Of a stretch of DNA of 53,120 bases, positions 1-8,308 are shown piece by piece. How positions within the stretch are numbered: the stretch's first letter is position 1; the number at the start of each line of letters is the position of its first letter. The DNA lies in assembly GCA_934177725.1 (NCBI GenBank), contig CAKPPO010000012.1:1-53120 (forward strand), in the 5' to 3' direction. Position numbers and translations under genes: made by a program. Under the pieces are notes generated by a model. It saw only the letters and a list, made by a program, of their open reading frames with translations, searched no databases and was not told the origin of the DNA. Source of the stretch: an uncultured Clostridia bacterium (GTDB lineage: Bacteria > Bacillota > Clostridia > TANB77 > CAG-508).

Positions 1-38
1 ATTTAGTTGAGTATAACTCAACTAAATCGGCCCGTCCC
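1..38. repeat. Right part of a GTCCC-type inverted repeat cut by the window edge
   Basis: Bases 1-12 and 16-27 form a perfect 12-bp stem with loop ATA, followed by CGGCCCGTCCC. Other copies in this window have matching GGGAC and GTCCC blocks on the two outer arms, so the left GGGAC arm probably lies just outside the window. This is inferred from the other copies and only half is visible. Confidence 0.5.
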
Positions 39-53
39 TAATAGTTTAATTAA

Positions 54-239
54 TTATTCTTCTTTGTCTATCTTTTTAGTTATCATTTTTAATGCTTTTT
101 GTCTTTCTACCATTATTACATGTCCACAACCTAGGCATTTTAGTTTAAAATCTACACCTATTCTTGTAATTTCCCATAGTTTACTTCCACAAGGATGAAC
201 TTTTTTAGTTCTTACAATATCTCCTATATTATATTCCAT
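54..239 (-). CDS. DUF951 family small protein
   Basis: This 61-residue protein matches the DUF951 pattern: an N-terminal GDIVRTKKVHPCGS block and a central KCLGCGH block. The three cysteines and nearby histidines suggest a small metal- or nucleic-acid-binding fold, but the family has no firm function. It is the last gene of a leftward unit behind gltX, from which it is separated by a hairpin at 268-298. An AGGAAGAGAG ribosome site precedes the ATG. Family assignment is by motif recognition; function is unknown. Confidence 0.85.
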   Translation of the reverse strand: MEYNIGDIVRTKKVHPCGSKLWEITRIGVDFKLKCLGCGHVIMVERQKALKMITKKIDKEE

Positions 240-267
240 AATTCTCTCTTCCTATTTATTATATTTT

Positions 268-298
268 TACCCCAAAGGTATTAGGTACTTTTGGGGTA
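268..298. repeat. Hairpin between gltX and the DUF951 gene, near-copy of the one at 48822
   Basis: Two 13-bp arms (268-280 and 286-298, one mismatch) flank the loop TTAGG. The 31-nt unit differs at only three positions from 48822-48852. On the minus strand the stem is followed by A-rich sequence rather than a U-run, so it is not a canonical terminator for gltX. It may instead stabilise the gltX 3' end or set the gltX/DUF951 ratio. Confidence 0.6.
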
Positions 299-312
299 GT
301 TTTATTAATTTT

Positions 313-1971
313 CTATTTTAATTTTTCTATTGCTGTTTCAAATCTTTTGAAAATTCTTTCTTTTCCTAAAACTTGCATTATTTCATACATATCTGGAGTG
401 TTACTTCTTGAAGTTAATGCAACTCTTATAACAGTACTTACATCTCCTACGTGTCCTGGATAAGCTTCTGGGTTAGCTTTAAATTCTTTTACTTCTCTTG
501 CAAATCCTATTTCTTCTGATAAGTCTTTCATTCTATCAAACCATGCTTGTTTATCATCTGCTTCATTATAGTATTTTTCCATATATAATGTTAATATTTT
601 TTTAATTAGTTCTTTATCTGTAACTTTTTGATATTCATATTCTTGGTCTTTTTTATAGAACTCGCTATCATACATATAAGAAATGTTGTCCATAACATCT
701 TCCCATTTTGCTATGTCTTTTCTAGGTTTTGCATTTCCTCTTTCTATTCCAAATACCTTTAAAGCATATTCTTTATCTTGTAGTAAATCAAACAATTCTT
801 TATTATATACTTTTGCCCATTTTATAGCTTCTTCGTAGATTTCTTCTTTGCTATATTTTGAAATTACTGTTTTTGATATATCTAATATTTTTACTATATC
901 AAATAATGCCCCACTTACACTCATTTTGTTTAATTGTAGTTCAAATTCATCTATACTAGCCATTGGATTTTGTTTTCTCCATAACTCAAAACTTGAATTT
1001 GCTATATTTAATAAATATTCAATTACAGCTTCTTTAGGAACACCTATTTCTGTATAATAACTTACTGCTGCTTCTGGATCTTTACGTTTGCTTAATTTAC
1101 GTTTTCCACCTTCATCTTCTTTCATAATTGGTGCAATATGTGCATACTTCGGTGCCTTAAATTCTAACATTTGGAATAATTGTAAATGAAGTGGCACTGA
1201 AGATAACCATTCGTCGCCTCTTATTACATGTGTTGTATGCATTAAATGATCATCAACTGCATGTGCAAAGTGGTATGTAGGAAGTCCATCTGCTTTAATT
1301 ATTACTATATCTTGGTCATTTTCTGGAAAATCTACATTTCCTTTTATAACATCATGATGCTTTATTTTTCTATCTTCCCTACCTGGTGATTTTAAACGGA
1401 TGATATATGGCTCACCATTTTTTATCTTCTCTGCTGCTTCTTCTACAGATAAATTTCTATATTTTGCCCATACTCCATAATAACCTGGTCTTACTTTTGC
1501 TGCTTCTTGTTTTGCTCTCATTTCATCTAATTCTTCTGCACTTGCAAAACATGGATATGCTTTTCCTTGTTCTAATAGATGTTTAGCATATGCTTGGTAA
1601 ATCTCTTTTCTTAAAGATTGTTTATATGGACCATAACTTCCTATTTCTTCTGTTTCGCTCGTCATTCCTTCATCTGGGATTAGTCCAAAATCTCTTAAAG
1701 ATTCTATAATTCCTGTTACACCATTCTCTACTTCTCTTTTTTGGTCTGTATCTTCAACTCTTAAGAAAAATACACCATTTGTTTGTTTTGCCATTTTTCT
1801 TGCAATTACTACTTGATATAATGAACCTAAGTGTACAAAACCTGTTGGGCTTGGTGCAAATCGAGTAACTATTGCTCCTTCTAGTAATTTTCTTTCAGGA
1901 TATTTTTCCTCATAATATGATATTTCTTTTGCATCTGGAAATATTAAGTCAGCTAATTCTTTATAATCCAT
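313..1971 (-). CDS. gltX: Glutamate--tRNA ligase
   Basis: Class I aminoacyl-tRNA synthetase charging tRNA-Glu with glutamate in the cytoplasm. The HIGH-type signature RFAPSPTGFVHLGS is at residues 37-50 and the KMSKS-type motif appears as KLSKR at 292-296; the C-terminal half is the helical anticodon-binding region. At 552 residues it is somewhat longer than typical bacterial GltX. The frame is open up to 2031, but ATG 1971 is preferred: AAAGGAG sits 8 nt before it, and a promoter at 2003-2031 overlaps the extra 20 codons. Whether the enzyme also misacylates tRNA-Gln cannot be read here because no gatCAB genes are in view. Confidence 0.95.
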   Translation of the reverse strand: MDYKELADLIFPDAKEISYYEEKYPERKLLEGAIVTRFAPSPTGFVHLGSLYQVVIARKMAKQTNGVFFLRVEDTDQKREVENGVTGIIESLRDFGLIPDEGMTSETEEIGSYGPYKQSLRKEIYQAYAKHLLEQGKAYPCFASAEELDEMRAKQEAAKVRPGYYGVWAKYRNLSVEEAAEKIKNGEPYIIRLKSPGREDRKIKHHDVIKGNVDFPENDQDIVIIKADGLPTYHFAHAVDDHLMHTTHVIRGDEWLSSVPLHLQLFQMLEFKAPKYAHIAPIMKEDEGGKRKLSKRKDPEAAVSYYTEIGVPKEAVIEYLLNIANSSFELWRKQNPMASIDEFELQLNKMSVSGALFDIVKILDISKTVISKYSKEEIYEEAIKWAKVYNKELFDLLQDKEYALKVFGIERGNAKPRKDIAKWEDVMDNISYMYDSEFYKKDQEYEYQKVTDKELIKKILTLYMEKYYNEADDKQAWFDRMKDLSEEIGFAREVKEFKANPEAYPGHVGDVSTVIRVALTSRSNTPDMYEIMQVLGKERIFKRFETAIEKLK

Positions 1972-2002
1972 ATCTATTTCTCCTTTTTCTAAATTCTTGG
2001 TA

Positions 2003-2031
2003 ATTATATCAAATTTTCCCATGTTCTTCAA
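2003..2031 (-). promoter_or_regulatory. gltX promoter
   Basis: On the minus strand TTGAAG (2026-2031) is separated by 17 nt from TATAAT (2003-2008). This puts the transcript start roughly 25 nt before the ATG at 1971 and argues against a start at 2031. A 10-bp inverted repeat (about 2031-2057) lies directly upstream and could be an operator. Confidence 0.65.
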
Positions 2032-2099
2032 GAGATTAACACACTTTTTAATCTCTTTGTTTGTTATTTTTATTTTATTTACATTTTTTTACAATTTTG

Positions 2100-2128
2100 T
2101 TGACTTTTTGTTGATTTTATGTTAATAT
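2100..2128 (+). promoter_or_regulatory. Promoter of the small gene at 2168
   Basis: TTGACT (2100-2105), a 17-nt spacer and TAATAT (2123-2128) form a near-consensus housekeeping promoter. It diverges from the gltX promoter. Confidence 0.7.
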
Positions 2129-2167
2129 TTAATTATGTACAATGATTTACTCAAGGAGGTAGTTACA

Positions 2168-2341
2168 ATGCAATTATCTAAACAACGGTTGGCACCTATA
2201 ATTATTGCCACCAATATGAGGCTTGAGCCTTTTAACGCTGACACTCAGGACACCAAAGTTCGTAAATGGTTAGAAACCCATGACTTTGATCCTAAAAAAG
2301 ATAGCCTGTCTTCCCTTTATTATCAGGCATCTCAGTTCTAA
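2168..2341 (+). CDS. Orphan small protein of unknown function, 57 residues
   Basis: The frame is also open from 2135, but ATG 2168 follows an AAGGAGGT site and is the likely start. The product begins MQLSKQRLAPIIIATNMR and has no membrane segment, cysteine pair or recognised motif. The gene stands alone, with its own promoter at 2100-2128 and a strong terminator at 2344-2389, so it is a complete transcription unit. Its codons (CGG, GCC, CAG, GAG, CTG) are less AT-rich than those of gltX and RNase J on either side, which suggests a different history or high expression. I do not recognise the family. Confidence 0.65.
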   Translation: MQLSKQRLAPIIIATNMRLEPFNADTQDTKVRKWLETHDFDPKKDSLSSLYYQASQF

Positions 2342-2343
2342 GT

Positions 2344-2391
2344 AAAAGCAAAATAAAAGCTCCTAGTATGGAGCTTTTATTTTGCTTTTTT
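2344..2391. terminator. Bidirectional terminator between the small gene and RNase J
   Basis: A perfect 20-bp stem (2344-2363 with 2370-2389) with loop TAGTAT carries T-rich sequence on the plus side and TTTT on the minus side. It ends both the small plus-strand gene and the minus-strand RNase J gene. Confidence 0.9.
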
Positions 2392-2392
2392 A

Positions 2393-4276
2393 CTATAAAG
2401 ACATAATGATCGGCAATATCATAGGGTTACGTTTTGTTTTTTGGAAAATATAATCTCTTATATGGTCCTTTAATGTTGATTTAATTGTTGCCCAATCACG
2501 TACACCTTTACTTTCTAATATTTCAACTTCTTCACGAATATATTTTTTAACATCATCCATTAAGTTTTCAGATTCTTTTACATATACAAATCCTCTTGAA
2601 ATAACATCTGGACCTGCTACTATTTCTCCTGTTGAAGTATCCATTGTCATAACTATAACTATTAAACCATCTTGTGATAAGTGTTGTCTATCACGTAAAA
2701 CTACGTTTCCTACATCTCCTACACCATAGCCATCTACTAATACTTTTCCGCATGGTACACTTCCTGTTTGTTTTGCTTCGTTTTCGTTTAGTTCTATTAT
2801 ACGTCCATTTGTGCTCATGAAAATGTTTTCGGGTGCTACACCCATTTTTACAGCAGTTTCTGCGTGTGCCATAAGTTGTCTATATTCACCATGAACTGGT
2901 ATAAAATATTTTGGCTTTGTTAATGCAAATATTAATTTTTGTTCTTCTTGGCAGGCATGTCCAGATACGTGAATATCTGCTAATGCGTTATATACAACAT
3001 CTGCACCTATTTGTAGTAAATCATCTATTACTTTTGATACAGATTTTTCATTTCCTGGAATTGGATTTGCAGATATTATTATTAAGTCATTTGGTGTTAT
3101 TTCTATTTTTTTGTGTTCTCCTGCTGCCATTCTAGTTAATGCAGACATTGTCTCACCTTGACTACCTGTTGTAATAATAACTAATTGCTCATCTGTATAA
3201 TTTTTTATCATGTCTATGTCTATAAATACGTTTTCTGGTACGTCCATATATCCTAATGCTCTTGCAGTTTCTATCATGTTTATCATGCTTCTACCACATA
3301 TAGCAATTTTTCTGCCATTTGCTACTGCCGCATTTACTATTTGTTGAACTCTATGAACGTTTGAAGCAAATGTTGCAACTACTATTCTTTTTGTACAATT
3401 TACAAATAATTTGTCAAACTCTTTTCCTACTGTACTTTCAGACATTGTATATCCTTTTCTTTCAGAGTTTGTACTATCTGATAGTAATGCAAGTACACCT
3501 TTACTTCCTATTTCTGCTATACGATTTAAGTCTGTTATTTCACTATTAATTGGTGTGTAATCAATTTTGAAATCTCCTGTATGCATTATTGTTCCTACTG
3601 GTGTATAAATTGCAAGCATAACTGAATCTGGTATACTATGGCAACTTCTTATAAATTCTACACTCATTTTTCCAAGTTTAATTGTTTGTCCCGCTTCTAC
3701 TTCATATAGTTTAGTACTTCTTAATAGTTTATGCTCTTCTAATTTATTTTTAATTAATCCAATTGTTAATTTTGTAGCATAAATTGGTATATTTATTTGT
3801 TTTAAAACATATGGTATAGCTCCAATATGATCTTCGTGACCATGTGTAATTACTAAACCTTTTATTTTTTCTTTGTTTCTTTCTAGGTAAGTAACATCTG
3901 GTATAACTAAATCTACACCAAGCATATCATCTGTAGGGAATTCTAGTCCACAATCTACAATAATTATTTCATCTTCATATTCGAAAATAGTCATATTGTT
4001 TCCTATTTCTTCTAATCCACCTAATGGAATAATTTTTAAATTTGATTTTTTGAATTCAAATTTAGGTTGTTTTTTATTGTAATTTCTTCTCGTAGTAGTT
4101 TTTCTTTCTATATTTTTATTTTCTTCTACTACTTTTGTTTCCTTTTTTACTCTAGCTGGTTTTCCATCTACTTTTTCAGTTTTTTTATTATTTCTATTAT
4201 ATGGTCTTCTTGCTCTAGAGTTAGTCACTTTTTCATTTTTTACATTTTGTATTTCTTCTTTTCTTTCTTCTGTCAT
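2393..4276 (-). CDS. rnj: Ribonuclease J
   Basis: Metallo-beta-lactamase/beta-CASP ribonuclease that in Bacillota degrades and matures mRNA and rRNA through 5'-3' exonuclease and endonuclease activity. The metal-binding motif HGHEDH is at residues 145-150, followed by the beta-CASP insert and a C-terminal domain. Residues 1-77 form an N-terminal extension rich in Lys, Arg and Asn that typical RNase J lacks; it probably binds RNA or partner proteins. At 627 residues the protein is longer than the usual 550-560. AAAGGAG precedes the ATG. Only one copy is in the window, so J1 versus J2 cannot be decided. Confidence 0.95.
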   Translation of the reverse strand: MTEERKEEIQNVKNEKVTNSRARRPYNRNNKKTEKVDGKPARVKKETKVVEENKNIERKTTTRRNYNKKQPKFEFKKSNLKIIPLGGLEEIGNNMTIFEYEDEIIIVDCGLEFPTDDMLGVDLVIPDVTYLERNKEKIKGLVITHGHEDHIGAIPYVLKQINIPIYATKLTIGLIKNKLEEHKLLRSTKLYEVEAGQTIKLGKMSVEFIRSCHSIPDSVMLAIYTPVGTIMHTGDFKIDYTPINSEITDLNRIAEIGSKGVLALLSDSTNSERKGYTMSESTVGKEFDKLFVNCTKRIVVATFASNVHRVQQIVNAAVANGRKIAICGRSMINMIETARALGYMDVPENVFIDIDMIKNYTDEQLVIITTGSQGETMSALTRMAAGEHKKIEITPNDLIIISANPIPGNEKSVSKVIDDLLQIGADVVYNALADIHVSGHACQEEQKLIFALTKPKYFIPVHGEYRQLMAHAETAVKMGVAPENIFMSTNGRIIELNENEAKQTGSVPCGKVLVDGYGVGDVGNVVLRDRQHLSQDGLIVIVMTMDTSTGEIVAGPDVISRGFVYVKESENLMDDVKKYIREEVEILESKGVRDWATIKSTLKDHIRDYIFQKTKRNPMILPIIMSL

Positions 4277-4340
4277 ATTTTTATCTCCTTTTCTATTATT
4301 CTAATTTAAATTTATTTTTTACATATTTATTTTCACGCAA

Positions 4341-4375
4341 AAAAATAGTTTTACTTAATGTAAAAACTATTTTTG
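4341..4375 (-). terminator. Terminator-like hairpin in the RNase J leader
   Basis: On the minus strand a stem built on AAAAATAGTTTT and AAAACTATTTTT is followed by a U-run. It lies about 65 nt before the RNase J start and downstream of the promoter at 4624-4652. It could end a short RNA or act as an attenuator. Confidence 0.6.
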
Positions 4376-4617
4376 ACTCCAATTATAAAATACAGTTATT
4401 TTAACTTTTTTCTCTTTTTTTGCAATACTTTTACATATATTGAATTTATATTAATTTTTTCTTTTGTTTTATTCTCTCTTTTATCTCTTTATTTTATACA
4501 TATATTTTATTTAGAATCTCATTTTACATTGTTTTAGATTGATTTTTCTACACACCTTTTTATCAATCTTTCATTATAAATTTAAATCTCTTCTTTACCT
4601 CTAAAAGGTAACAACTG
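4341..4617 (-). ncRNA. Candidate leader RNA or small RNA upstream of RNase J
   Basis: The 471-nt space before RNase J carries no credible gene. Transcription from the promoter at 4624-4652 would start near 4617 and meet the terminator-like hairpin at 4341-4375 after about 275 nt. Local stems are visible, one of 5 bp just after the start and one of 8 bp near 4536-4570. No 6S RNA, tmRNA, RNase P or SRP landmark is recognisable. It is either an independent small RNA or a long regulated leader of rnj. Confidence 0.4.
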
Positions 4618-4623
4618 TTTTGT

Positions 4624-4652
4624 ATTTTAGCATATTTTTCTTGTTTTGTCAA
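4624..4652 (-). promoter_or_regulatory. Promoter reading toward RNase J
   Basis: On the minus strand TTGACA (4647-4652), 17 nt and TAAAAT (4624-4629) form a near-perfect promoter about 350 nt before the rnj start codon. Confidence 0.7.
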
Positions 4653-4698
4653 ATTTGGAATTTTTTTCTATTAGTTAAAGGCTATCCCCTAACTGATA

Positions 4699-4737
4699 AA
4701 ACGTCACAATTAGGGACTGTCCCTAATTGTGACGTTT
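4699..4737. repeat. Perfect inverted repeat with GGGAC/GTCCC core downstream of the ROK kinase
   Basis: Arms 4699-4716 and 4720-4737 pair over 18 bp with loop CTG. On the minus strand the stem is followed by TTTT, so it can also terminate the kinase transcript. It shares the AATTAGGGA block with the copy at 7116-7184. Confidence 0.8.
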
Positions 4738-4747
4738 AGTATTATTT

Positions 4748-5626
4748 TTATAGTGTTGCCCCTATAATCCCTGCATCATTTTTTAATTTTGCAAGTACAA
4801 TTTTAGGTTTATCGAATTGATATGAAATCAATTGTGCTTTTTCTAATAATCTTTTGTATAAAATATCTTCAAAATATGTAAAGCTACCACCTATACATAT
4901 TTGTTCTGGATTAATCATATTTATAATATTTGAAAGCCCAATGCATAATGTATTTATATAATCATCTATATATTTATTTACACTTTTATCATCTTTATTT
5001 TTTATTAAAAAGTTTAAGATTTCCTCCGAAGTAGCTTCTACATTTATTCCTAATACTTCCACTATTTTGTTTTTAAATGCCCCCATTGAGCTATATGTTT
5101 CAAAACAACCTCGTCTTCCACAACTACATAAATTTCCGTCTTTTTCTATAATCATATGTCCAAATTCTGATGGAATTACTTCTTCATTTATTATTGTTGC
5201 TCCTCCTATTCCTGTTCCAAAGCAAATAAAGACTCCTCTTTTTATTTCATTCAAATTTCCATATTCTTTTTCTGCTTTTGCTGCACATAATGCATCATTT
5301 TGAAGTTTTACTGATACTTGATAATGTTTTTCTAATCTTTCTGCTAAATCCCAATTATATATTTCGTATTTGTCACATTTTTTTATAATATTATTTTCTA
5401 TAATTCCTGGAAAGCCTATTCCTATCTCTTCTATTACAAAACTAGGTACTTGTGCATTTCTTAAAACAGCATTTATTATTCTTATTATTTTTTCTATAAT
5501 AATTTCTTTTATATTTTCATTATTAGAAACTATTATATTTTCTTCTTGTTTTTCTAATATTCTACCTTCTTCTGTTATAATTGCCACTGCTATATGGCTT
5601 CCACCTAAATCAATTCCTATTTTCAT
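4748..5626 (-). CDS. ROK family sugar kinase, probably glucokinase
   Basis: ROK proteins of this type phosphorylate glucose or a related hexose with ATP in the cytoplasm. The N-terminal phosphate-binding motif IGIDLGGSH is present, and the ROK zinc motif appears as CSCGRRGC in the middle of the chain; length (about 292 residues) is normal. No N-terminal helix-turn-helix is present, so this is a kinase and not a ROK repressor. A GTG start at 5638 is possible but would touch its own SD; ATG 5626 with AGGAAGGAG upstream is better. Substrate is not certain from sequence. Confidence 0.85.
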   Translation of the reverse strand: MKIGIDLGGSHIAVAIITEEGRILEKQEENIIVSNNENIKEIIIEKIIRIINAVLRNAQVPSFVIEEIGIGFPGIIENNIIKKCDKYEIYNWDLAERLEKHYQVSVKLQNDALCAAKAEKEYGNLNEIKRGVFICFGTGIGGATIINEEVIPSEFGHMIIEKDGNLCSCGRRGCFETYSSMGAFKNKIVEVLGINVEATSEEILNFLIKNKDDKSVNKYIDDYINTLCIGLSNIINMINPEQICIGGSFTYFEDILYKRLLEKAQLISYQFDKPKIVLAKLKNDAGIIGATL

Positions 5627-5692
5627 ATATTTACTCACTCCTTCCTATTTTGAAAGTGCATTATTAAGAATTCTTTTAGATTTTTAATTATG

Positions 5693-5723
5693 TTGCAAAA
5701 ACGTGGTATTTATAATACCACGT
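5693..5723 (-). terminator. Terminator of the pilus operon
   Basis: A perfect 10-bp stem (5701-5710 with 5714-5723) is followed on the minus strand by TTTTTGC. It lies just past the pilC stop codon. Confidence 0.85.
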
Positions 5724-5751
5724 CGTTTTAATAGTTCTGTTTTTATATATT

Positions 5752-7101
5752 TTAAATACCTGCTGCTGAGAATAAGAATGTTCCCATATATACTTCTAGT
5801 AATGGAACTAATACTACTAATACAAAGAAAATCAATACAACACCTACTATAGAATACATTACTTGTGGTAATACTTTCATGATTTTGTCTAGTGTATTAT
5901 TAATATCTATTTCCATATATTCAACTAATTTGCTCATCATTTCTGATAAGTCTGTTTGCATTCCTATTTTTAACATTTCAGTTATCATTGTTGATGATAA
6001 TCCTGATTTTTCGAACGGTTCTATCCATGATTGTCCTATTAATATATTATTAATTGCTGTTTCTACCATAGATAAAAATACATAGTTACTTACTACATTT
6101 TTACTAACTTCTAATGCATCTTGTATTCTCATTCCATTATCTAGATTAAGCATCATTGCTTTTATAAATCTTGAGAAATCCAGACTATAAATTAATTTTC
6201 CAAAGATTGGCATTGTGTATTTAAAATAATGAAAATTATATTTTCCTCTTGGAGTATTAATATAAAATAGAATTCCTACTACAATTGCAACTATTATACT
6301 TACTGGAACATACCAATTTCTAATAATAGCATTGATAAAATCTGAAAAACCTAAAGTAATAGGATTAATTGTATCTTTACTTCCTACTTGGTCATATACT
6401 CCTTGAATAGCTGGTACTGCTACTAAAGTTCCAACAACTAACATTATTATTAATAAGACAAATTGCAACACATTAGGAATTACAATCTTTTTTACTTTTT
6501 TGGTTATGTCTGCTGAATCATCTAAATAACGTACTGCTTGTTTTAAAGAGTTAGTAAGTGATCCTGATAGTTCGCCTACTTTTATCATGTTTATATATAT
6601 TTCTGGAAATATGTTTGAATAATATTCCATAGTGGTATACATATAGTCTCCACCTTCTACACCAGCTAATATATCTTCTAATATTCCTCTTAATGATAGG
6701 TTTTCTGTACTCTCTATTATTGTTTTTAAAGCATGTATATTATTGAAGTTTGCTTTTTTTAGCAAGTAAAAGTTCTGTGTAAAAATTACTAAATCTCTGT
6801 TAGTTATTTTTTCTGTTGCTGCTAATTGTAAATTTATTTTTTCTACTATAGATAAATTTTTTCTTGTATTATTGTTTAAAATATTAGTAGTATTAGCAGT
6901 TTTCATTATGTCTTCTATATTATTTATATTCTTTTTGGATTTCTTATTTTTCTTACTATTATAACCAACTTGCACTACTTGAATAGGCACTAAACCATTA
7001 TGTTTAAGCCTTCTTATTAAAGATTGTTTACTAGAGTCTTCTACTTTATTTCTTACAACTAAACCTTTGTCTGTTACAGCCTTATACACATATTCTGGCA
7101 T
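5752..7101 (-). CDS. pilC: Type IV pilus inner-membrane platform protein PilC (T2SSF family)
   Basis: PilC/GspF proteins anchor the pilus machine in the cytoplasmic membrane and connect the PilB and PilT motors to pilin assembly. Two T2SSF-like helical domains are visible (roughly residues 110-215 and 305-420), each followed by a hydrophobic segment. The frame runs up to 7158, but the first 19 codons would come from the inverted repeat at 7116-7184; ATG 7101 starts the typical PEYVYKAV opening. Its SD (GAAAGGAAG, about 7112-7120) overlaps the end of that repeat. It is the last gene of the pilus operon. Confidence 0.92.
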   Translation of the reverse strand: MPEYVYKAVTDKGLVVRNKVEDSSKQSLIRRLKHNGLVPIQVVQVGYNSKKNKKSKKNINNIEDIMKTANTTNILNNNTRKNLSIVEKINLQLAATEKITNRDLVIFTQNFYLLKKANFNNIHALKTIIESTENLSLRGILEDILAGVEGGDYMYTTMEYYSNIFPEIYINMIKVGELSGSLTNSLKQAVRYLDDSADITKKVKKIVIPNVLQFVLLIIMLVVGTLVAVPAIQGVYDQVGSKDTINPITLGFSDFINAIIRNWYVPVSIIVAIVVGILFYINTPRGKYNFHYFKYTMPIFGKLIYSLDFSRFIKAMMLNLDNGMRIQDALEVSKNVVSNYVFLSMVETAINNILIGQSWIEPFEKSGLSSTMITEMLKIGMQTDLSEMMSKLVEYMEIDINNTLDKIMKVLPQVMYSIVGVVLIFFVLVVLVPLLEVYMGTFLFSAAGI

Positions 7102-7115
7102 AACTTCTTTTCTTC

Positions 7116-7184
7116 CTTTCTCAATTAGGGATAGTCCCCAATTGTGACATTTTCTCAATTGGGGACTATCCCTAATTGAGAAAG
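7116..7184. repeat. Long perfect inverted repeat between pilT and pilC
   Basis: Arms 7116-7144 and 7156-7184 pair perfectly over 29 bp around an 11-nt loop and contain the GGGGAC/GTCCCC core. On the minus-strand mRNA the 3' arm ends in GAGAAAG, which forms the first half of the pilC SD. The element fills nearly the entire pilT-pilC gap. Confidence 0.9.
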
Positions 7185-7188
7185 TTTA

Positions 7189-8289
7189 TTAATTTGCTTG
7201 CTTTTTAATTTTCAACTGCATAATTGTTCTATTTAATATTTCAATATTTTTTTCTTCTATTTGAGCTTTTGCTTGTTCTAATGTTATTTTGTCGTCTACA
7301 AATAGTTCTGCAATTGAGTTTATTAAACCTATGCTACCTTTTTCTAGGTTACTCTGTATTGCATCCTCTATTTCTGATACACTAATTTTTTCCTTACGTA
7401 TGATACCTGAAACAATATTATCTACTACCATTACTTCTGGCACTAATACTAATTTTCCATTTTTTCCTTTTAGTAATCTTTGTGATACTACTAGTTTTAG
7501 TAATGATGCTATTAGGTATTTTATACTTTGTTGATCACTTATATCATAAAAATTAATCATTCTGTCTATTGTTTCTGCACATGATTTTGTATGAAGTGTT
7601 CCTATTACTAAATGTCCTGCTTCTGCTGTTTCTATTGCTGCATCCATTGTTTCTCTGTCACGAATCTCTCCTACTACTACTATATCACAGTCTTCTCTTA
7701 AAGAGTTTTTAACACCATCACTATAACATAAGCAATCTCTACCAGGTCCTACCTCTTTTTGTATTATAACTGATTTTTTTGATGTATGTCTATATTCAAC
7801 CGGACTTTCTAAAGTTAAAATCTTTTTATTTTGTGTTTCATTTATGTCGTTTATTAATGCATTTAAAGTTGTTGTTTTACCAGAGTTTGTTTTTCCTGTT
7901 ACTAATATAAGTCCTTGTGGTTGAGTAGTCATTCTACGTACAATATCTGGCACTCCTAAATCTTCGTATCTTGGCAGTTCATTTTTTATAAGACGAAGCG
8001 TAAATGTTGGTATTTCATCTGAATATGAAACATTTACTCTAAGTCTTATTTCTTCAAATTCAAACGATGTATCTAATTTTTTGGTTCTTTTAAAAGTTTC
8101 ATCTTTTTCTAGATTACCTCTTATAAAATAATCATATATTTCATTTAAATCTTCTATTGTCAATTCATCTACTTCTTCTATTGGAACTAGATCTCTTGCT
8201 ATTCTAAGCATTGGTTTTAATCCATAAATTAAATGTACGTCTGAAGCATCTTTTTCTTTTGCCGTCTTTAGTACTTTATCTATATTCAT
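7189..8289 (-). CDS. pilT: Type IV pilus retraction ATPase PilT
   Basis: Hexameric secretion-type ATPase that powers pilus retraction and twitching. Walker A is TGKTNSGKTT (residues 131-140), and the Walker B region reads VVVGEIRDRETMDAA with Asp-box residues around it. The N-terminal PAS-like region with ASDVHL near residue 15 is characteristic of PilT, and 366 residues is the normal length. It lies 18 bp behind pilB. The C-terminal AIRNLIRE motif is not exact; the equivalent reads VSGIIRKEK. Confidence 0.93.
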   Translation of the reverse strand: MNIDKVLKTAKEKDASDVHLIYGLKPMLRIARDLVPIEEVDELTIEDLNEIYDYFIRGNLEKDETFKRTKKLDTSFEFEEIRLRVNVSYSDEIPTFTLRLIKNELPRYEDLGVPDIVRRMTTQPQGLILVTGKTNSGKTTTLNALINDINETQNKKILTLESPVEYRHTSKKSVIIQKEVGPGRDCLCYSDGVKNSLREDCDIVVVGEIRDRETMDAAIETAEAGHLVIGTLHTKSCAETIDRMINFYDISDQQSIKYLIASLLKLVVSQRLLKGKNGKLVLVPEVMVVDNIVSGIIRKEKISVSEIEDAIQSNLEKGSIGLINSIAELFVDDKITLEQAKAQIEEKNIEILNRTIMQLKIKKQAN

Positions 8290-8308
8290 ATATTTTTCCC
8301 CTTTCTAC

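Noticed and set aside
7..198. Plus-strand open frame opposite the DUF951 gene
   Set aside because: No SD, composition of a mirror of the real gene on the minus strand, and the DUF951 motifs are clear.
1972..2031. Longer gltX start
   Set aside because: The segment contains the gltX promoter, and ATG 1971 has the better SD.
4067..4309. Plus-strand Phe-rich frame opposite the RNase J N-terminus
   Set aside because: It is the complement of the Lys/Asn-rich extension and lacks an SD.
7102..7158. N-terminal extension of PilC
   Set aside because: Encoded by the inverted repeat and lacking an SD of its own.
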